From Tumebacillus lacus (GTDB lineage Bacteria > Bacillota > Bacilli > Tumebacillales > Tumebacillaceae), in NCBI RefSeq assembly GCF_026410385.1, contig NZ_JAPMLT010000001.1:124001-188000 (forward strand): 64,000 nt of DNA. Direction: 5' to 3'. This document shows, in pieces, positions 17,895-27,805 of this stretch. The stretch's first letter is position 1. Each line of letters begins with the position of its first letter. The position numbers and the translations under genes are program-made. Under the pieces are notes generated by a model, which worked only from the letters and a program-made list of their open reading frames with translations, was not told where the DNA came from and searched no databases.

Positions 17895-19004
17895 GTGCGG
17901 GACGCGGACGTGTTGTTGTGGCTGTCGTGGACGCCGGGTGTCGGCGGGAGGACGGTGCAGCGGTTGCAGGAGTGTTTCACCGATTGGCGGGAGGTGTGGG
18001 AGGCGGATCATGGTGCGTTGCGGGCGGCGGGTGTGCGACCGCAGATCGTCAAGGAACTGTGTCGGTCGCGGACTGACTTTGACCCGGCAGAGGTCAGGAG
18101 CCGCCTGCAGGGGGAGGGGATCCGCTACTTTTCCATGGCGGACCGCGAGTATCCGGCTTCGCTGCGCCATCTCTTCGACCCGCCTGCGGGGCTGTTTGGC
18201 CGGGGAGAGTGGCCGGCGACGGGGGAGCGGGCATTGGCTGTGGTCGGTCCGCGCACGCCGACCGTCTACGGACGCACCGTCGCGAAAAAGTGGGTCGGTG
18301 AACTGGCGGAGCGGGGACTGACCATCGTCTCAGGGCTCGCTCGCGGGATCGACACGGTCGCGCACGAAGCGGCGGTGACTGCGGGCGGTCAGACGGTCGC
18401 CGTGCTCGGCAGCGGCCTGCTGCGGCTTTATCCGCCGGAGAACGCCCGCCTCGCCGAGCGGATCGCCTCCGGGCATGGTCTCGTCGTCTCGGAGTATCAC
18501 CCGCTTACACCGGGCAAGCCGGGGCACTTTCCCGTTCGCAACCGCCTGATCGCCGGGCTCTCGCAAGGCGTGTGGGTCGTCGAAGCCGGAGAGCGCAGCG
18601 GGTCGCTGATCACCGCCGATCTCGCTTTGGAACAGGGTTGTGATGTGTACGCGTTGCCAGGTCCCGTGACTTCCCCGCAGAGCGTCGGCACGAATCGTCT
18701 GCTCCAGCAAGGGGCAAAACTAGCGGCGAGTCCGAACGATATCTGGGAGGATTATGCCGGCGCGATTCCATCCGTTTTTCCTGCATCATCGCAAGGGCAG
18801 ATCTTGCCGGTGCCACCACTCTCTTCCGCGGAAGAACGGCTGCTCGACGCGATGGGCTGGGAGGCGGTGCACCTCGATCTGATCGCCGCCCGCACCGGCT
18901 TTTCGCCGGGGCCGCTCTATGCGGAATTGATGAAGTTGCAACTGCGCGGCGTGATCGCCGCTGTGCCCGGCGGACGCTTTGCCAGGATCGATTCGACAAG
19001 ATAA
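17895..19004 (+). CDS. dprA: DNA processing protein DprA (Smf)
   Basis: Protein of 369 residues that loads RecA onto incoming single-stranded DNA in transformation. An N-terminal helix-hairpin-helix-like part (LSWTPGVGGRTVQRL) is followed by the Rossmann-like DprA core with GLARGIDTVAHEAA, VLGSGLLRLYPPEN and PVRNRLIAGLS, and then a C-terminal winged-helix-like segment (LDLIAARTGFSPGPLYAELMKLQLRG). GTG 17895 is chosen because GAGAGGGGGA lies just upstream and the family begins at this point; a longer frame would run through the sucD terminator. GC content is higher than in sucCD. Confidence 0.95.
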   Translation: MRDADVLLWLSWTPGVGGRTVQRLQECFTDWREVWEADHGALRAAGVRPQIVKELCRSRTDFDPAEVRSRLQGEGIRYFSMADREYPASLRHLFDPPAGLFGRGEWPATGERALAVVGPRTPTVYGRTVAKKWVGELAERGLTIVSGLARGIDTVAHEAAVTAGGQTVAVLGSGLLRLYPPENARLAERIASGHGLVVSEYHPLTPGKPGHFPVRNRLIAGLSQGVWVVEAGERSGSLITADLALEQGCDVYALPGPVTSPQSVGTNRLLQQGAKLAASPNDIWEDYAGAIPSVFPASSQGQILPVPPLSSAEERLLDAMGWEAVHLDLIAARTGFSPGPLYAELMKLQLRGVIAAVPGGRFARIDSTR

Positions 19005-19018
19005 GACAGGAGTATAGT

Positions 19019-19048
19019 TTGACAAAGGAATAGCTATGCTCTTATTAT
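19019..19048 (+). promoter_or_regulatory. SigA-type promoter of topA
   Basis: A perfect TTGACA (19019-19024) is followed at 18 bases by TATTAT (19043-19048). The topA start lies 57 bases further on. Confidence 0.65.
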
Positions 19049-19104
19049 TAGAAAAGCATTCCAAACCATAAAAAACCCAAATAAAAAGGAAGGGAGGAGA
19101 AGTC

Positions 19105-21213
19105 GTGGCCGATTATTTGGTAATCGTCGAGTCACCCGCCAAAGCAAAGACCATCGGCAAGTATCTCGGCAAGAAATACGTGGTCAAAGCCTCGATGGGA
19201 CACGTGCGCGACCTGCCGAAATCTCAGCTAGGCGTTGATGTGGAGTCCGGCTTCTCTCCGAAATACATAACCATTCGTGGAAAAGGCGACGTATTAAAAG
19301 AATTGCGAGACGAGCGCAAAAAGGTCAAAGCCGTCTATCTGGCGGCCGACCCCGATCGCGAAGGAGAGGCGATCGCTTGGCATCTTGCGCACATCCTCGA
19401 TGTGGAGCCGAGTGCCAACTGCCGCGTCGTGTTTAACGAGATCACCAAGGATGCCGTCAAAGACGCATTCAAGCATCCGCGCTCGATCGATATGAATCTG
19501 GTCAACGCCCAGCAGGCGCGTCGGATCCTTGACCGTCTCGTCGGCTATCAGATCAGCCCTTTATTATGGAAGAAAGTCAAAAAAGGGCTGTCGGCCGGCC
19601 GAGTCCAATCGGTCGCCGTTCGGCTGATTATCGACCGGGAAAACGAGATTCGCGCGTTTACGCCGGAGGAGTATTGGTCTTTGACTGCGCAGTTCCGCAT
19701 GGAGAAGTCCAAGTTCGAAGCGAAGTTCCACGGGTTCGGAGAGGAAAAGGGAGAATTAAAATCGGAGGCGGACGTCAAGGAAGTTCTCAAACGCCTGGAG
19801 AACCAGTCCTACCGTGTCCAGTCAGTCAAACAGACCGAGCGGCGGCGCAATCCGTCCGCACCGTTCACCACTTCCACCTTGCAACAGGAGGCGGCGCGCA
19901 AACTGAACTACCGGGCAGCCAAGACGATGTCCCTCGCCCAGCAACTCTATGAGGGCATCGACATCGGCGGCGAAGGCACGGTCGGTCTGATCACCTATAT
20001 GCGTACCGACTCGGTCCGCATCTCGCCTGTCGCGCAGGAAGAAGCCCGCGAGTACATTCTCGAGGAGTACGGCCCGGACTATTACCCAGCTGAGCCCCGC
20101 AACTATGCGACCAAGTCCAAAGGCGCGCAGGAAGCGCATGAAGCGGTACGTCCGACCTCAGCGATGCGCCACCCGGAAAAGATCAAAGAATTCCTGAGCC
20201 GGGATCAATTCCGCCTCTACAAACTGATCTGGGAGCGCTTTGTTGCCTCGCAGATGGCGTCCGCCGTGCTCGACACGATGACCGTCGACATCTTGGCAGG
20301 CGACGTCCGCTTCCGGGCGACCGGTTCCAAGATCAAGTTCCCCGGCTTCATGACCTTATATATAGAAGGAAATGATGAGGGAGGCGGCGATGAGGATGAA
20401 AAGTTCCTGCCGCCGTTGACCGAAGGGCAAGAGTTGAAAGCGCCTTCCCTCGAAGAAAAACAGCACTTTACACAGCCGCCGCCACGTTACACCGAGGCGC
20501 GTCTGGTCAAGACGATGGAGGAGATCGGCATCGGCCGTCCGTCCACCTACGCTCCGACGCTGGAGACGATTCAAAAGCGCGGGTACACGCTGCTCGAAGA
20601 AAAACGCTTCGTCCCGACGGAGCTCGGCGAGATCGTGCACGAGATGATGAGGGAGTTCTTCCCGCAGATCATCGATGTCGACTTCACCGCCAAGATGGAG
20701 AACAACCTCGACGACGTGGAAGAAGGCGACATCGACTGGGTCAAGGTGCTCGGTCAGTTCTACGGCGACTTTGAAAAAGACCTCAAAATCGCGGAAGAAG
20801 AGATGAAGCACGTCGTGCTCGAAGAGGAAGAGTCTGATGTTCCTTGCGAGAAATGCGGGCGTCTGATGGTGTTCAAACACGGCCGCTTCGGCAAATTCCT
20901 CGCTTGCCCGGGCTTCCCGGACTGCCGCAACACCAAGCCGATCCTCAAAGAGATCGGCGTCGCCTGCCCGAAATGCAAAGTGGGCTCGCTGGTGGAGCGC
21001 AAAGGCAAACGCCGCCGCGTGTTCTTCGGCTGCGACAAGTACCCGGAATGCGACTTTATCATCTGGGATCGTCCGGTCGGTCGTGCTTGCCCGTCTTGCG
21101 GCGACACGCTGGTGATCAAGCGTACCGGCAAAGGCGAAGGCAAGGAAGTTATCCAATGTGTAAATACTGAATGTGACCATAAAGAAGAAGTGACCGAGGG
21201 CAAACAGGACTAG
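19105..21213 (+). CDS. topA: DNA topoisomerase I
   Basis: Type IA topoisomerase of 702 residues that relaxes negative supercoils. The Toprim domain is N-terminal ([30 protein letters not shown]). The catalytic tyrosine is Y298 in LITYMRTDS. The C-terminus has three Cys4 zinc motifs starting with CEKCG, CPKCK and CPSCG between residues about 575 and 700. GTG start with GGGAGGAG eight bases upstream. It leads the topA-trmFO-xerC-hslVU-codY series found in Bacillus. Confidence 0.98.
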   Translation: MADYLVIVESPAKAKTIGKYLGKKYVVKASMGHVRDLPKSQLGVDVESGFSPKYITIRGKGDVLKELRDERKKVKAVYLAADPDREGEAIAWHLAHILDVEPSANCRVVFNEITKDAVKDAFKHPRSIDMNLVNAQQARRILDRLVGYQISPLLWKKVKKGLSAGRVQSVAVRLIIDRENEIRAFTPEEYWSLTAQFRMEKSKFEAKFHGFGEEKGELKSEADVKEVLKRLENQSYRVQSVKQTERRRNPSAPFTTSTLQQEAARKLNYRAAKTMSLAQQLYEGIDIGGEGTVGLITYMRTDSVRISPVAQEEAREYILEEYGPDYYPAEPRNYATKSKGAQEAHEAVRPTSAMRHPEKIKEFLSRDQFRLYKLIWERFVASQMASAVLDTMTVDILAGDVRFRATGSKIKFPGFMTLYIEGNDEGGGDEDEKFLPPLTEGQELKAPSLEEKQHFTQPPPRYTEARLVKTMEEIGIGRPSTYAPTLETIQKRGYTLLEEKRFVPTELGEIVHEMMREFFPQIIDVDFTAKMENNLDDVEEGDIDWVKVLGQFYGDFEKDLKIAEEEMKHVVLEEEESDVPCEKCGRLMVFKHGRFGKFLACPGFPDCRNTKPILKEIGVACPKCKVGSLVERKGKRRRVFFGCDKYPECDFIIWDRPVGRACPSCGDTLVIKRTGKGEGKEVIQCVNTECDHKEEVTEGKQD

Positions 21214-21249
21214 TTTGCCCTTGTCCTTATTTTGAAAGGAGCCAACATC

Positions 21250-22563
21250 ATGTCGCAATCCATCACCGTTATTGGCGCGGGCCTTGCCGGGTCGGAAGCC
21301 GCGTGGCAAATCGCCAAGCGGGGCCACAAGGTCACTCTTTACGAGATGCGTCCCGTGCGCAAGACGGATGCTCATAAAACCGAAAACTTCGCAGAACTTG
21401 TTTGCTCCAATTCTCTGCGCGGCGCATCGCTCGCCAACGCAGTCGGCCTGTTAAAAGAAGAGATGCGGCGCCTCGACTCGGTGATCATCACCTCGGCGGA
21501 CGCCACGGCCGTTCCGGCGGGCGGAGCGCTCGCCGTCGACCGCGACATTTTCTCGGAGCGCGTGACCGAGCGGGTGCTCCAGCACCCGAACATCACCGTC
21601 GTACGAGAAGAGATCCAAGAGATCCCGCAGGACGGCATCGTCATCGTCGCCAGCGGACCGCTCACGTCACCTGCGCTGTCACAGCAGATCGCTGATCTGA
21701 CCGGTGAGGAGTATCTGTATTTCTACGACGCAGCCGCACCGATCATCAACAAAGAGACGATCGATTTTGATAAAGTGTTCATCGCATCCCGCTATGATAA
21801 AGGCGAGGCGGCGTACATTAACTGCCCGATGACAGAGGAGGAGTTCCACGCTTTCTATGAAGCGTTGATCACCGCCGAAGTCGTTCCCTTGAAAGAATTC
21901 GAAAAAGAGGTCTTCTTCGAAGGCTGCATGCCGATCGAAGTCATGGCCAAGCGCGGTCCGCAGACGATGCTGTTCGGTCCGCTCAAACCGGTCGGCCTGC
22001 CCGACCCGCGCACCGGCAAAACGCCGTACGCGGTCGTGCAACTGCGTCAAGACAACGCGGCGGCGACCCTGTACAACATCGTCGGCTTCCAGACGCATCT
22101 GAAATGGGGCGAGCAGTCCCGTGTCTTTAAGATGATCCCAGGGCTTGAAAACGCCGAGATCGTCCGCTTTGGCGTCATGCACCGCAACACCTACATCAAC
22201 TCGCCGAACTTCCTGAAGGCGACCTATCAGGCCAAAAAGCGGGACACGCTGTTCTTCGCCGGTCAGATCACCGGTGTGGAAGGCTACGTGGAATCGGCGG
22301 CGGCAGGTTTGCTCGCCGGCATCAACGCATCTCGTCTGCTCGAAGGCAAGGAACCGCTCGTCTTCCCGGAAGACACGGCAGTCGGCGCGATGGCGCACTA
22401 CATCACGCACACCTCCGCGAAAAACTTCCAGCCGATGAACGCGACGTTCGGTCTGTTGCCGCCGCTCGGAAAAAAGATCCGCAACAAGCAGGAGAAGAAC
22501 GAAATGATCTCCGCACGCGCCTTGGACAGTCTGGCTCAGTTCGTGGAAGCTCACGGCGTATAG
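21250..22563 (+). CDS. trmFO: tRNA (uracil-54-C5) methyltransferase, folate and FAD dependent
   Basis: Protein of 437 residues that makes ribothymidine at position 54 of tRNA using methylene-tetrahydrofolate and FADH2. The FAD-binding [11 protein letters not shown] motif is at residues 9-19; C52 in [10 protein letters not shown] and the Cys in EGCMPIE near residue 225 are the conserved cysteines of the family. ATG 21250 has AAAGGAG nine bases upstream and gives the family length; an ATG 18 bases earlier is inside that site. Confidence 0.97.
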   Translation: MSQSITVIGAGLAGSEAAWQIAKRGHKVTLYEMRPVRKTDAHKTENFAELVCSNSLRGASLANAVGLLKEEMRRLDSVIITSADATAVPAGGALAVDRDIFSERVTERVLQHPNITVVREEIQEIPQDGIVIVASGPLTSPALSQQIADLTGEEYLYFYDAAAPIINKETIDFDKVFIASRYDKGEAAYINCPMTEEEFHAFYEALITAEVVPLKEFEKEVFFEGCMPIEVMAKRGPQTMLFGPLKPVGLPDPRTGKTPYAVVQLRQDNAAATLYNIVGFQTHLKWGEQSRVFKMIPGLENAEIVRFGVMHRNTYINSPNFLKATYQAKKRDTLFFAGQITGVEGYVESAAAGLLAGINASRLLEGKEPLVFPEDTAVGAMAHYITHTSAKNFQPMNATFGLLPPLGKKIRNKQEKNEMISARALDSLAQFVEAHGV

Positions 22564-22623
22564 GGAGCTTTTGCATAAACACGTCTGCCTCCGCATAGGG
22601 ATGCAGAAAAAGGCGGGATCATC

Positions 22624-23547
22624 ATGGAAGATCTTTTGATCTGGCCGCCGGAGATCGAGCACCTCATCGAGCTGTACATGCAGTATCTGCGTGTGGAAAA
22701 GCGAGTGGCCGATCTCACGCTGGACCATTATTTTTCCGATATCGAACAGTTTGTGGCGTTTATGATCGCAGAGGGCAAACGTTCGTTTGCTGAGATCGAT
22801 CACCTTGCCATCCGCACCTTCGTCGGACGGATGGCAAAAGAGCGGGAGAAGCGTACCATCGCCCGCAAAGTCTCGGCCCTGCGCTCGCTGTTCGCGTTTT
22901 TGCATCGCGAAGGCGTCGTGGAACGAAACGTGGCCAAACAGGTCCATCTGCCCAAGCTCGAACGACGGTTACCCAACTTCTTATACATCGATGAAGTGAC
23001 GCGCTTTCTGGAAGCGCCCGATCTCACCACGCCGCTCGGTCTGCGGGACCGAGCCCTGCTGGAACTGCTCTACGCGTCGGGCGTCCGTGTCAGCGAATGC
23101 GTCGGTCTGGATGTGTCCGATCTCGACATGAGCCTCGGAGCGGCGCTGGTGTTCGGCAAGGGCGGCAAGGAGCGTTACGTGCTGTTTGGCGGTCAAGCGA
23201 CGAACGCGTTGAAACAATATCTCACAGAGGCGAGGCCGCAATTGTGGCAAAAGGGACCGGGGGGCGAAAGCCACCCGCTCTTTTTGAATAAAAACGGTAC
23301 TCGCCTGTCCGATCGCAGTGTGCGACGCATCGTCGACAAATACGTATACCAAGTAGCGGGCATGAAAAAAATCTCCCCGCACACCCTTCGGCATACGTTT
23401 GCCACCCATCTGCTCGATCATGGAGCGGATCTGCGCGTCATTCAGGAGTTGCTCGGCCATGCCAGCCTCTCCAGCACGCAGATCTACACGCACACGACGC
23501 GCGAACATCTGGAGCGCGTGTACACAAAGGCCCACCCAAGGGCCTGA
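22624..23547 (+). CDS. xerC: Site-specific tyrosine recombinase XerC (CodV)
   Basis: Protein of 307 residues that, with XerD, resolves chromosome dimers at dif. An N-terminal SAM-like core-binding domain (residues 10-100) precedes the catalytic domain with RVSEC (first Arg), HTLRHTFATHLL (His and Arg), LLGH, and Y288 in STQIYTH. The ribosome binding site (AAGGCGGG) is weaker than its neighbours. Position between trmFO and hslV matches codV of B. subtilis. Confidence 0.96.
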   Translation: MEDLLIWPPEIEHLIELYMQYLRVEKRVADLTLDHYFSDIEQFVAFMIAEGKRSFAEIDHLAIRTFVGRMAKEREKRTIARKVSALRSLFAFLHREGVVERNVAKQVHLPKLERRLPNFLYIDEVTRFLEAPDLTTPLGLRDRALLELLYASGVRVSECVGLDVSDLDMSLGAALVFGKGGKERYVLFGGQATNALKQYLTEARPQLWQKGPGGESHPLFLNKNGTRLSDRSVRRIVDKYVYQVAGMKKISPHTLRHTFATHLLDHGADLRVIQELLGHASLSSTQIYTHTTREHLERVYTKAHPRA

Positions 23548-23565
23548 CGAGAGGAGCACGATCCC

Positions 23566-24108
23566 ATGAGTGAAAGTCAATTCCACTCGACGACGATCTT
23601 CGCAGTCAAAAAGGACGGTCAGGCGGCGATGGCCGGTGACGGCCAAGTCACCTTCGGACAAAATATGGTGATGAAAAACGGCGCCAAAAAAGTCAGACGG
23701 CTTTATCGCGGCGAAGTCGTCGCCGGTTTTGCCGGCGCTGTCGCCGACGCGTTCACCCTTTTTGAAAAATTCGAATCCAAACTTGAAGAGTTCCACGGCA
23801 ATCTGCAACGCGCCGCTGTGGAACTTGCAAAAGAATGGCGCATGAACAAGATGATGCGCAACCTCGAAGCGATGCTGATCGTGATGAATAAAGAGTCCTT
23901 GCTGCTCGTCTCCGGCAACGGCGAAGTGATCGAACCGGACGACGGCGTGCTGGCGATCGGCTCCGGCGGCTCCTTTGCGCTGGCGGCAGGCCGCGCCTTG
24001 GTCCAACACACGGAGCTGTCGGCTCGCGAGATCGCCAAGAACGCGTTGACGATTGCGGCCGATATCTGCGTCTACACCAACCACAACATCATCGTGGAAG
24101 AGATCTGA
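23566..24108 (+). CDS. hslV: ATP-dependent protease peptidase subunit HslV (ClpQ)
   Basis: Proteasome-like peptidase of 180 residues. Removal of the first eight residues would expose T9 as the catalytic N-terminal threonine ([10 protein letters not shown]), followed by [12 protein letters not shown]. It forms a double hexamer capped by HslU. GAGGAG lies eight bases upstream of the ATG. The ATPase subunit follows after 14 bases. Confidence 0.97.
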   Translation: MSESQFHSTTIFAVKKDGQAAMAGDGQVTFGQNMVMKNGAKKVRRLYRGEVVAGFAGAVADAFTLFEKFESKLEEFHGNLQRAAVELAKEWRMNKMMRNLEAMLIVMNKESLLLVSGNGEVIEPDDGVLAIGSGGSFALAAGRALVQHTELSAREIAKNALTIAADICVYTNHNIIVEEI

Positions 24109-24122
24109 GGAGGCGAGAACCC

Positions 24123-25523
24123 ATGAAGATCCAATCGTTGACGCCGCGGCGCATCGTCGAAGAGCTCGACAAATACATCGTCGGTCAGAAAAACGCCAAA
24201 AAAGCGGTCGCCGTCGCCTTGCGCAACCGCTATCGCCGTGCGTTGTTGACCGATGAGATCCGCGACGAAGTCACACCGAAAAACATCCTGATGATCGGAC
24301 CGACCGGCGTCGGCAAAACGGAGATCGCCCGCCGGTTGGCGAAACTGACCGGCGCTCCGTTTATCAAGGTGGAAGCGACCAAATTTACTGAGGTCGGCTA
24401 CGTCGGTCGCGACGTCGAATCGATGGTACGCGACCTCGTGGAGACAGCGATCCGCATTGTCAAAGCGGAGCGGATGGAAGCGGTAGGGGAGCAGGCCAAA
24501 GAAATGGCGGAGGAACGTCTGATTTCTGTGCTCGTGCCCGATCCGGCAAAAAATAAAAATTTCAAAAATCCGTTAGAAATGCTCTTTAGTGGCAATGCTG
24601 GTAACCATCAAGAAGAAAACGCACAGGAATCGTATGAGATCCGCCAGAAGCGAAACGACGTGCGAAACCGGCTCCGTGCAGGTGAGATGGAAGAACAGTT
24701 GGTCGAGATCGAAGTCGAGGACCATGCGCCGGGCATGATGGATATGCTCGGGGTCCCTGGCATGGAAGGTCTTGGCATGGGCAACATTCAAGAGATGCTC
24801 GGCAACATGATGCCCAAGCGCCGTAAAAAGCGCAAAGTCACCATTGCTGAAGCGCGCAAGCTGCTGGCTGCGGAAGAGGCGCAAAAGCTGATCGATATGG
24901 ACGAGGTGACGCAAGACGCTGTGCAGCGCGCCGAGCAGTCGGGGATCATCTTCCTTGACGAGATCGACAAGATCGCCGGCAAAGAGCGCGGCGGCGGCCC
25001 GGACGTATCCCGCGAAGGGGTGCAGCGCGACATCTTGCCGATCGTCGAAGGCTCGACGGTAACGACCAAATACGGCCCGGTGAAGACCGATCACATCCTC
25101 TTCATCGCAGCCGGGGCGTTCCACATCTCGAAGCCGTCCGACCTGATCCCCGAGTTGCAAGGGCGCTTCCCGATCCGGGTGGAACTGACCAGCCTCTCTG
25201 CTGAAGACTTCCAGCGCATCCTCACCGAGCCGAAAAACGCCCTGATCAAACAGTACACCGCCTTGCTTGAGACGGAAGGGGTCAAGGTCGAGTTTACCGA
25301 GGACGCGCTGTTTAAGCTCGCTGAACTCGCCGCCACCGTCAACCGAGAGACGGATAACATCGGAGCGCGCCGCTTGCACACGTTGCTGGAAAAGCTCCTT
25401 GAAGACCTCTCCTTCGAAGCGCCGGAAGTCCTGCTCGACAAAGTGGTGATCACACCGGCTTACGTTTCGGAAAAACTGGAAGGCATCGTCAAGAACAAGG
25501 ATCTCAGCCAATTCATCCTGTAG
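24123..25523 (+). CDS. hslU: HslU (ClpY) ATPase subunit of HslUV protease
   Basis: AAA+ unfoldase of 466 residues. Walker A is GPTGVGKT at residues 59-66, Walker B is IIFLDEIDK around residue 280, and a variable I-domain (residues about 110-240) contains a Met-rich stretch ([17 protein letters not shown]). The family C-terminal tail ending SQFIL, which inserts into HslV, is present. GAGGAGGCGAG precedes the ATG. Confidence 0.97.
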   Translation: MKIQSLTPRRIVEELDKYIVGQKNAKKAVAVALRNRYRRALLTDEIRDEVTPKNILMIGPTGVGKTEIARRLAKLTGAPFIKVEATKFTEVGYVGRDVESMVRDLVETAIRIVKAERMEAVGEQAKEMAEERLISVLVPDPAKNKNFKNPLEMLFSGNAGNHQEENAQESYEIRQKRNDVRNRLRAGEMEEQLVEIEVEDHAPGMMDMLGVPGMEGLGMGNIQEMLGNMMPKRRKKRKVTIAEARKLLAAEEAQKLIDMDEVTQDAVQRAEQSGIIFLDEIDKIAGKERGGGPDVSREGVQRDILPIVEGSTVTTKYGPVKTDHILFIAAGAFHISKPSDLIPELQGRFPIRVELTSLSAEDFQRILTEPKNALIKQYTALLETEGVKVEFTEDALFKLAELAATVNRETDNIGARRLHTLLEKLLEDLSFEAPEVLLDKVVITPAYVSEKLEGIVKNKDLSQFIL

Positions 25524-25555
25524 CCGTTTTCCGCACAGGAGGTTAACAGGCTGAC

Positions 25556-26320
25556 ATGGAATTGTTGAGCAAAACGCGGGTCATCAATCAATTGTTGCAA
25601 CGATCCGATACAATGAGAGCAGAGCATCACGAACTGATCCACACGCTGCGGGATATGACCGCAGCGAACGTCTTTTTGATCGATCCGGAAGGGATGGTGC
25701 TCGCCTACGCGGCGGCTGAGACTTTCGACCTAGTCGCCCCGCCTGGTGAGAGCGGACCGAACCGCATCCCGGCCGAGTATCTGACCAAACTGCGGCGTGA
25801 AGAAGAAACGCTCTCCAACATCCAAGAAACCACCCCGTTTTGCGCAGGATCGGAAGGTCCGCAAGCTTACGCAACGTATATCCCGGTGATGGGCGGCAGT
25901 GCCCGCCTCGGGACGCTGATGCTGACCCGGCACAGCAGCGGGCTGACAGAGGAGGACATCGTCCTCGCTGAATACAGCGCGACTGTGATCGGTTACGAGA
26001 TGAGTCGCGTCAACGCCAACAAGCTGGTGCAAGAGGGTCGGGATCGCTCGGTCGTGCAGATGGCTGTCGATTCGTTGTCTTTCAGCGAACTGGAGGCTGT
26101 CGACCACATCCTTACCGAATTGAACGGACGCGAAGGTCTGCTCGTCGCATCCCGTATTGCCGACCGCGTCGGCATCACGCGCTCCGTCATCGTCAACGCG
26201 CTTCGCAAATTGGAAAGCGCAGGCGTTGTAGAAGCGCGCTCGCTGGGTATGAAAGGTACGCATATTAAGATTCTGAACGAGAAGTTATTGCCTCTTCTGG
26301 AAAACATGAAGTCGAAATAA
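25556..26320 (+). CDS. codY: GTP-sensing global regulator CodY
   Basis: Repressor of 254 residues that senses GTP and branched-chain amino acids. The N-terminal GAF domain spans residues about 1-150; the winged helix-turn-helix is near 200-235 (VASRIADRVGITRSVIVNAL, then ESAGVVEARSLGMKG). CAGGAGG lies 13 bases before the ATG, slightly long. It ends the cluster, with a strong terminator between it and the flagellar operon, so unlike some relatives it is not obviously read through. Confidence 0.98.
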   Translation: MELLSKTRVINQLLQRSDTMRAEHHELIHTLRDMTAANVFLIDPEGMVLAYAAAETFDLVAPPGESGPNRIPAEYLTKLRREEETLSNIQETTPFCAGSEGPQAYATYIPVMGGSARLGTLMLTRHSSGLTEEDIVLAEYSATVIGYEMSRVNANKLVQEGRDRSVVQMAVDSLSFSELEAVDHILTELNGREGLLVASRIADRVGITRSVIVNALRKLESAGVVEARSLGMKGTHIKILNEKLLPLLENMKSK

Positions 26321-26327
26321 AACAAAG

Positions 26328-26357
26328 AAGCGCGGATGCAATCCGCGCTTTTTTTTA
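26328..26357 (+). terminator. Terminator after codY
   Basis: A perfect 10-base stem AAGCGCGGAT/ATCCGCGCTT with a three-base loop, followed by eight T. Confidence 0.95.
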
Positions 26358-26450
26358 TATTTTTATGTAAAAAAATCGGGAGATTAGCAGGATGTTGTCG
26401 AATTGGGGGCGAAAGACCCTAGAGAAAATAAAACGTTGCAGGTAAAATGG

Positions 26451-26478
26451 TCAATAGGCTTTATGCGCGTGTCGGTAT
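26451..26478 (+). promoter_or_regulatory. Candidate SigD-type promoter of the flagellar operon
   Basis: TCAA (26451-26454) and GTCGGTAT (26471-26478) with a 16-base spacer resemble the SigD consensus TAAA-N15-GCCGATAT (six of eight in the -10). The rest of the 228-base gap between codY and flgB is AT-rich, with a TAAAAT at 26518 that could be a SigA -10 but has no good -35. Confidence 0.4.
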
Positions 26479-26548
26479 ATGCAGGATTTTCTCATATCAT
26501 GACGAAAAGAAATACGTTAAAATACTGAAGTAGAGGATGGTCCTTATT

Positions 26549-26959
26549 ATGTCGATCATCAGCAATCAATCGATCAATTTGCTGGAGCGTTCGCTCGATG
26601 CTTCGAGTCTGCGCCAAAAAGTATTATCGAATAACATCGCCAATATCGACACGCCAAACTTCAAACGAAGCGATGTAGCGTTCGAAAAGATTTTGCAACA
26701 GACGCTTGCGGGTGAAACGCTGGCCGGCCGCCGCACGAATGAGCGGCACTTGGAGATCGGACATGTCTCGATCTCCGACGTGAGCCCGGAGGTGTATACC
26801 GAGCGTAACACCACGCTGCGCAATGACGGCAACAACGTCGACATCGATTCCGAGATGACGAGCCTTGCGACCAACCAGATCCAGTTCAACGCTCTGGTAC
26901 AGCAGATCAATCATCATTTCGGTTTGCTCAAGTACGCCATCAGCGAAGGGAAGCGATAA
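26549..26959 (+). CDS. flgB: Flagellar basal body rod protein FlgB
   Basis: Proximal rod component of 136 residues, exported through the flagellar type III gate. The N-terminal rod motif LSNNIANIDTPNFKR (residues 28-42) and the C-terminal helix LVQQINHHFGLLKYAIS are typical. ATG 26549 is chosen because AGAGGATGG lies nine bases upstream; an in-frame ATG four codons earlier is inside that site. First gene of the fla/che operon; flgC starts two bases after its stop. Confidence 0.95.
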   Translation: MSIISNQSINLLERSLDASSLRQKVLSNNIANIDTPNFKRSDVAFEKILQQTLAGETLAGRRTNERHLEIGHVSISDVSPEVYTERNTTLRNDGNNVDIDSEMTSLATNQIQFNALVQQINHHFGLLKYAISEGKR

Positions 26960-26961
26960 TC

Positions 26962-27420
26962 ATGGGATTGTACGACAGCATTAACATCAGCGCCTCGTCG
27001 CTGACGGCGCAACGTCTGCGTTTGGACGTGATCTCGAACAACATCGCCAACGCAAACACCACCCGCGGCATCGACGGACAGCCGTTCCGCCGCCAGATCG
27101 TTTCGTTCGGTGAGCGGACCGCTCAGCCGTCGTTCAGCAACGTGCTGGCGCAAGAGTTGGGTCAAGCACCGGGGCAAGGGGTTCGCGTCACGTCCATCGG
27201 CCGCGACCAGTCGCCGTTTAAGCTCGTCTATGATCCGAATCACCCGGATGCGGTGAAAAATCCGCAAGACCCGATGTTCGGGTATGTGCGGATGCCAAAT
27301 GTAAACGTCGCGACGGAGATGGTTGACATGATCTCCGCTTCCCGCTCGTATGAGGCGAGCGTCACTGCGATCAACGCAGCAAAATCTCAAGCCATGAAGG
27401 CGCTTGAGATCGGTCGATAG
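26962..27420 (+). CDS. flgC: Flagellar basal body rod protein FlgC
   Basis: Rod protein of 152 residues. ISNNIANANTTRGIDG at the N-terminus and EMVDMISASRSYEASVTAIN near the C-terminus are the paired helical motifs of axial proteins. The stretch FGYVRMPNVNVATEM matches the family. It assembles with FlgB, FlgF/G-type rod proteins and FliE. Confidence 0.96.
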   Translation: MGLYDSINISASSLTAQRLRLDVISNNIANANTTRGIDGQPFRRQIVSFGERTAQPSFSNVLAQELGQAPGQGVRVTSIGRDQSPFKLVYDPNHPDAVKNPQDPMFGYVRMPNVNVATEMVDMISASRSYEASVTAINAAKSQAMKALEIGR

Positions 27421-27431
27421 GAGGAGTAAAG

Positions 27432-27740
27432 ATGATCAACTCGGTTAACAAACTGCTGCCGACCGGCGGCCTCGATGCAGTCAAAGCTCTGAACCCGGCT
27501 GCTCAGAAGGCGGTTTCCGGTCCTTCTTTCACCGACTACCTGACGAAAGCGTTGGAACAGGTGAACACACAGCAAGTGCAAGCGGAAAAATTGACGGCCG
27601 CGCTGGCGACCGGGCAAGCGCCTGATCTGCACAGCGTCACGGTGGCCGCGGAGAAGGCGACGATTTCCTTCCAACTCGCGGTGCAAGTCCGGAATAAGGC
27701 GATGGAAGCGTATCAAGAGATCATGCGCATGCAGATATAG
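27432..27740 (+). CDS. fliE: Flagellar hook-basal body protein FliE
   Basis: Adapter of 102 residues joining the MS ring to the rod. The C-terminal LHSVTVAAEKATISFQLAVQ segment and the ending YQEIMRMQI are diagnostic. AGGAGGAG lies five bases upstream of the ATG. A 65-base gap, the second largest in the operon, separates it from fliF; I saw no structure in it. Confidence 0.95.
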   Translation: MINSVNKLLPTGGLDAVKALNPAAQKAVSGPSFTDYLTKALEQVNTQQVQAEKLTAALATGQAPDLHSVTVAAEKATISFQLAVQVRNKAMEAYQEIMRMQI

Positions 27741-27805
27741 TGTACGTACTTTCTTTCATTTTTATGGGTGTTCGTTTTAGAAGTGATGGATGACGGGGTG
27801 ACATT

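Noticed and set aside
26357-26548. Cyclic-di-GMP riboswitch before flgB
   Set aside because: The gap is upstream of motility genes and has a small GGG-GAAAG-CCC hairpin, but none of the conserved GEMM core elements are seen.
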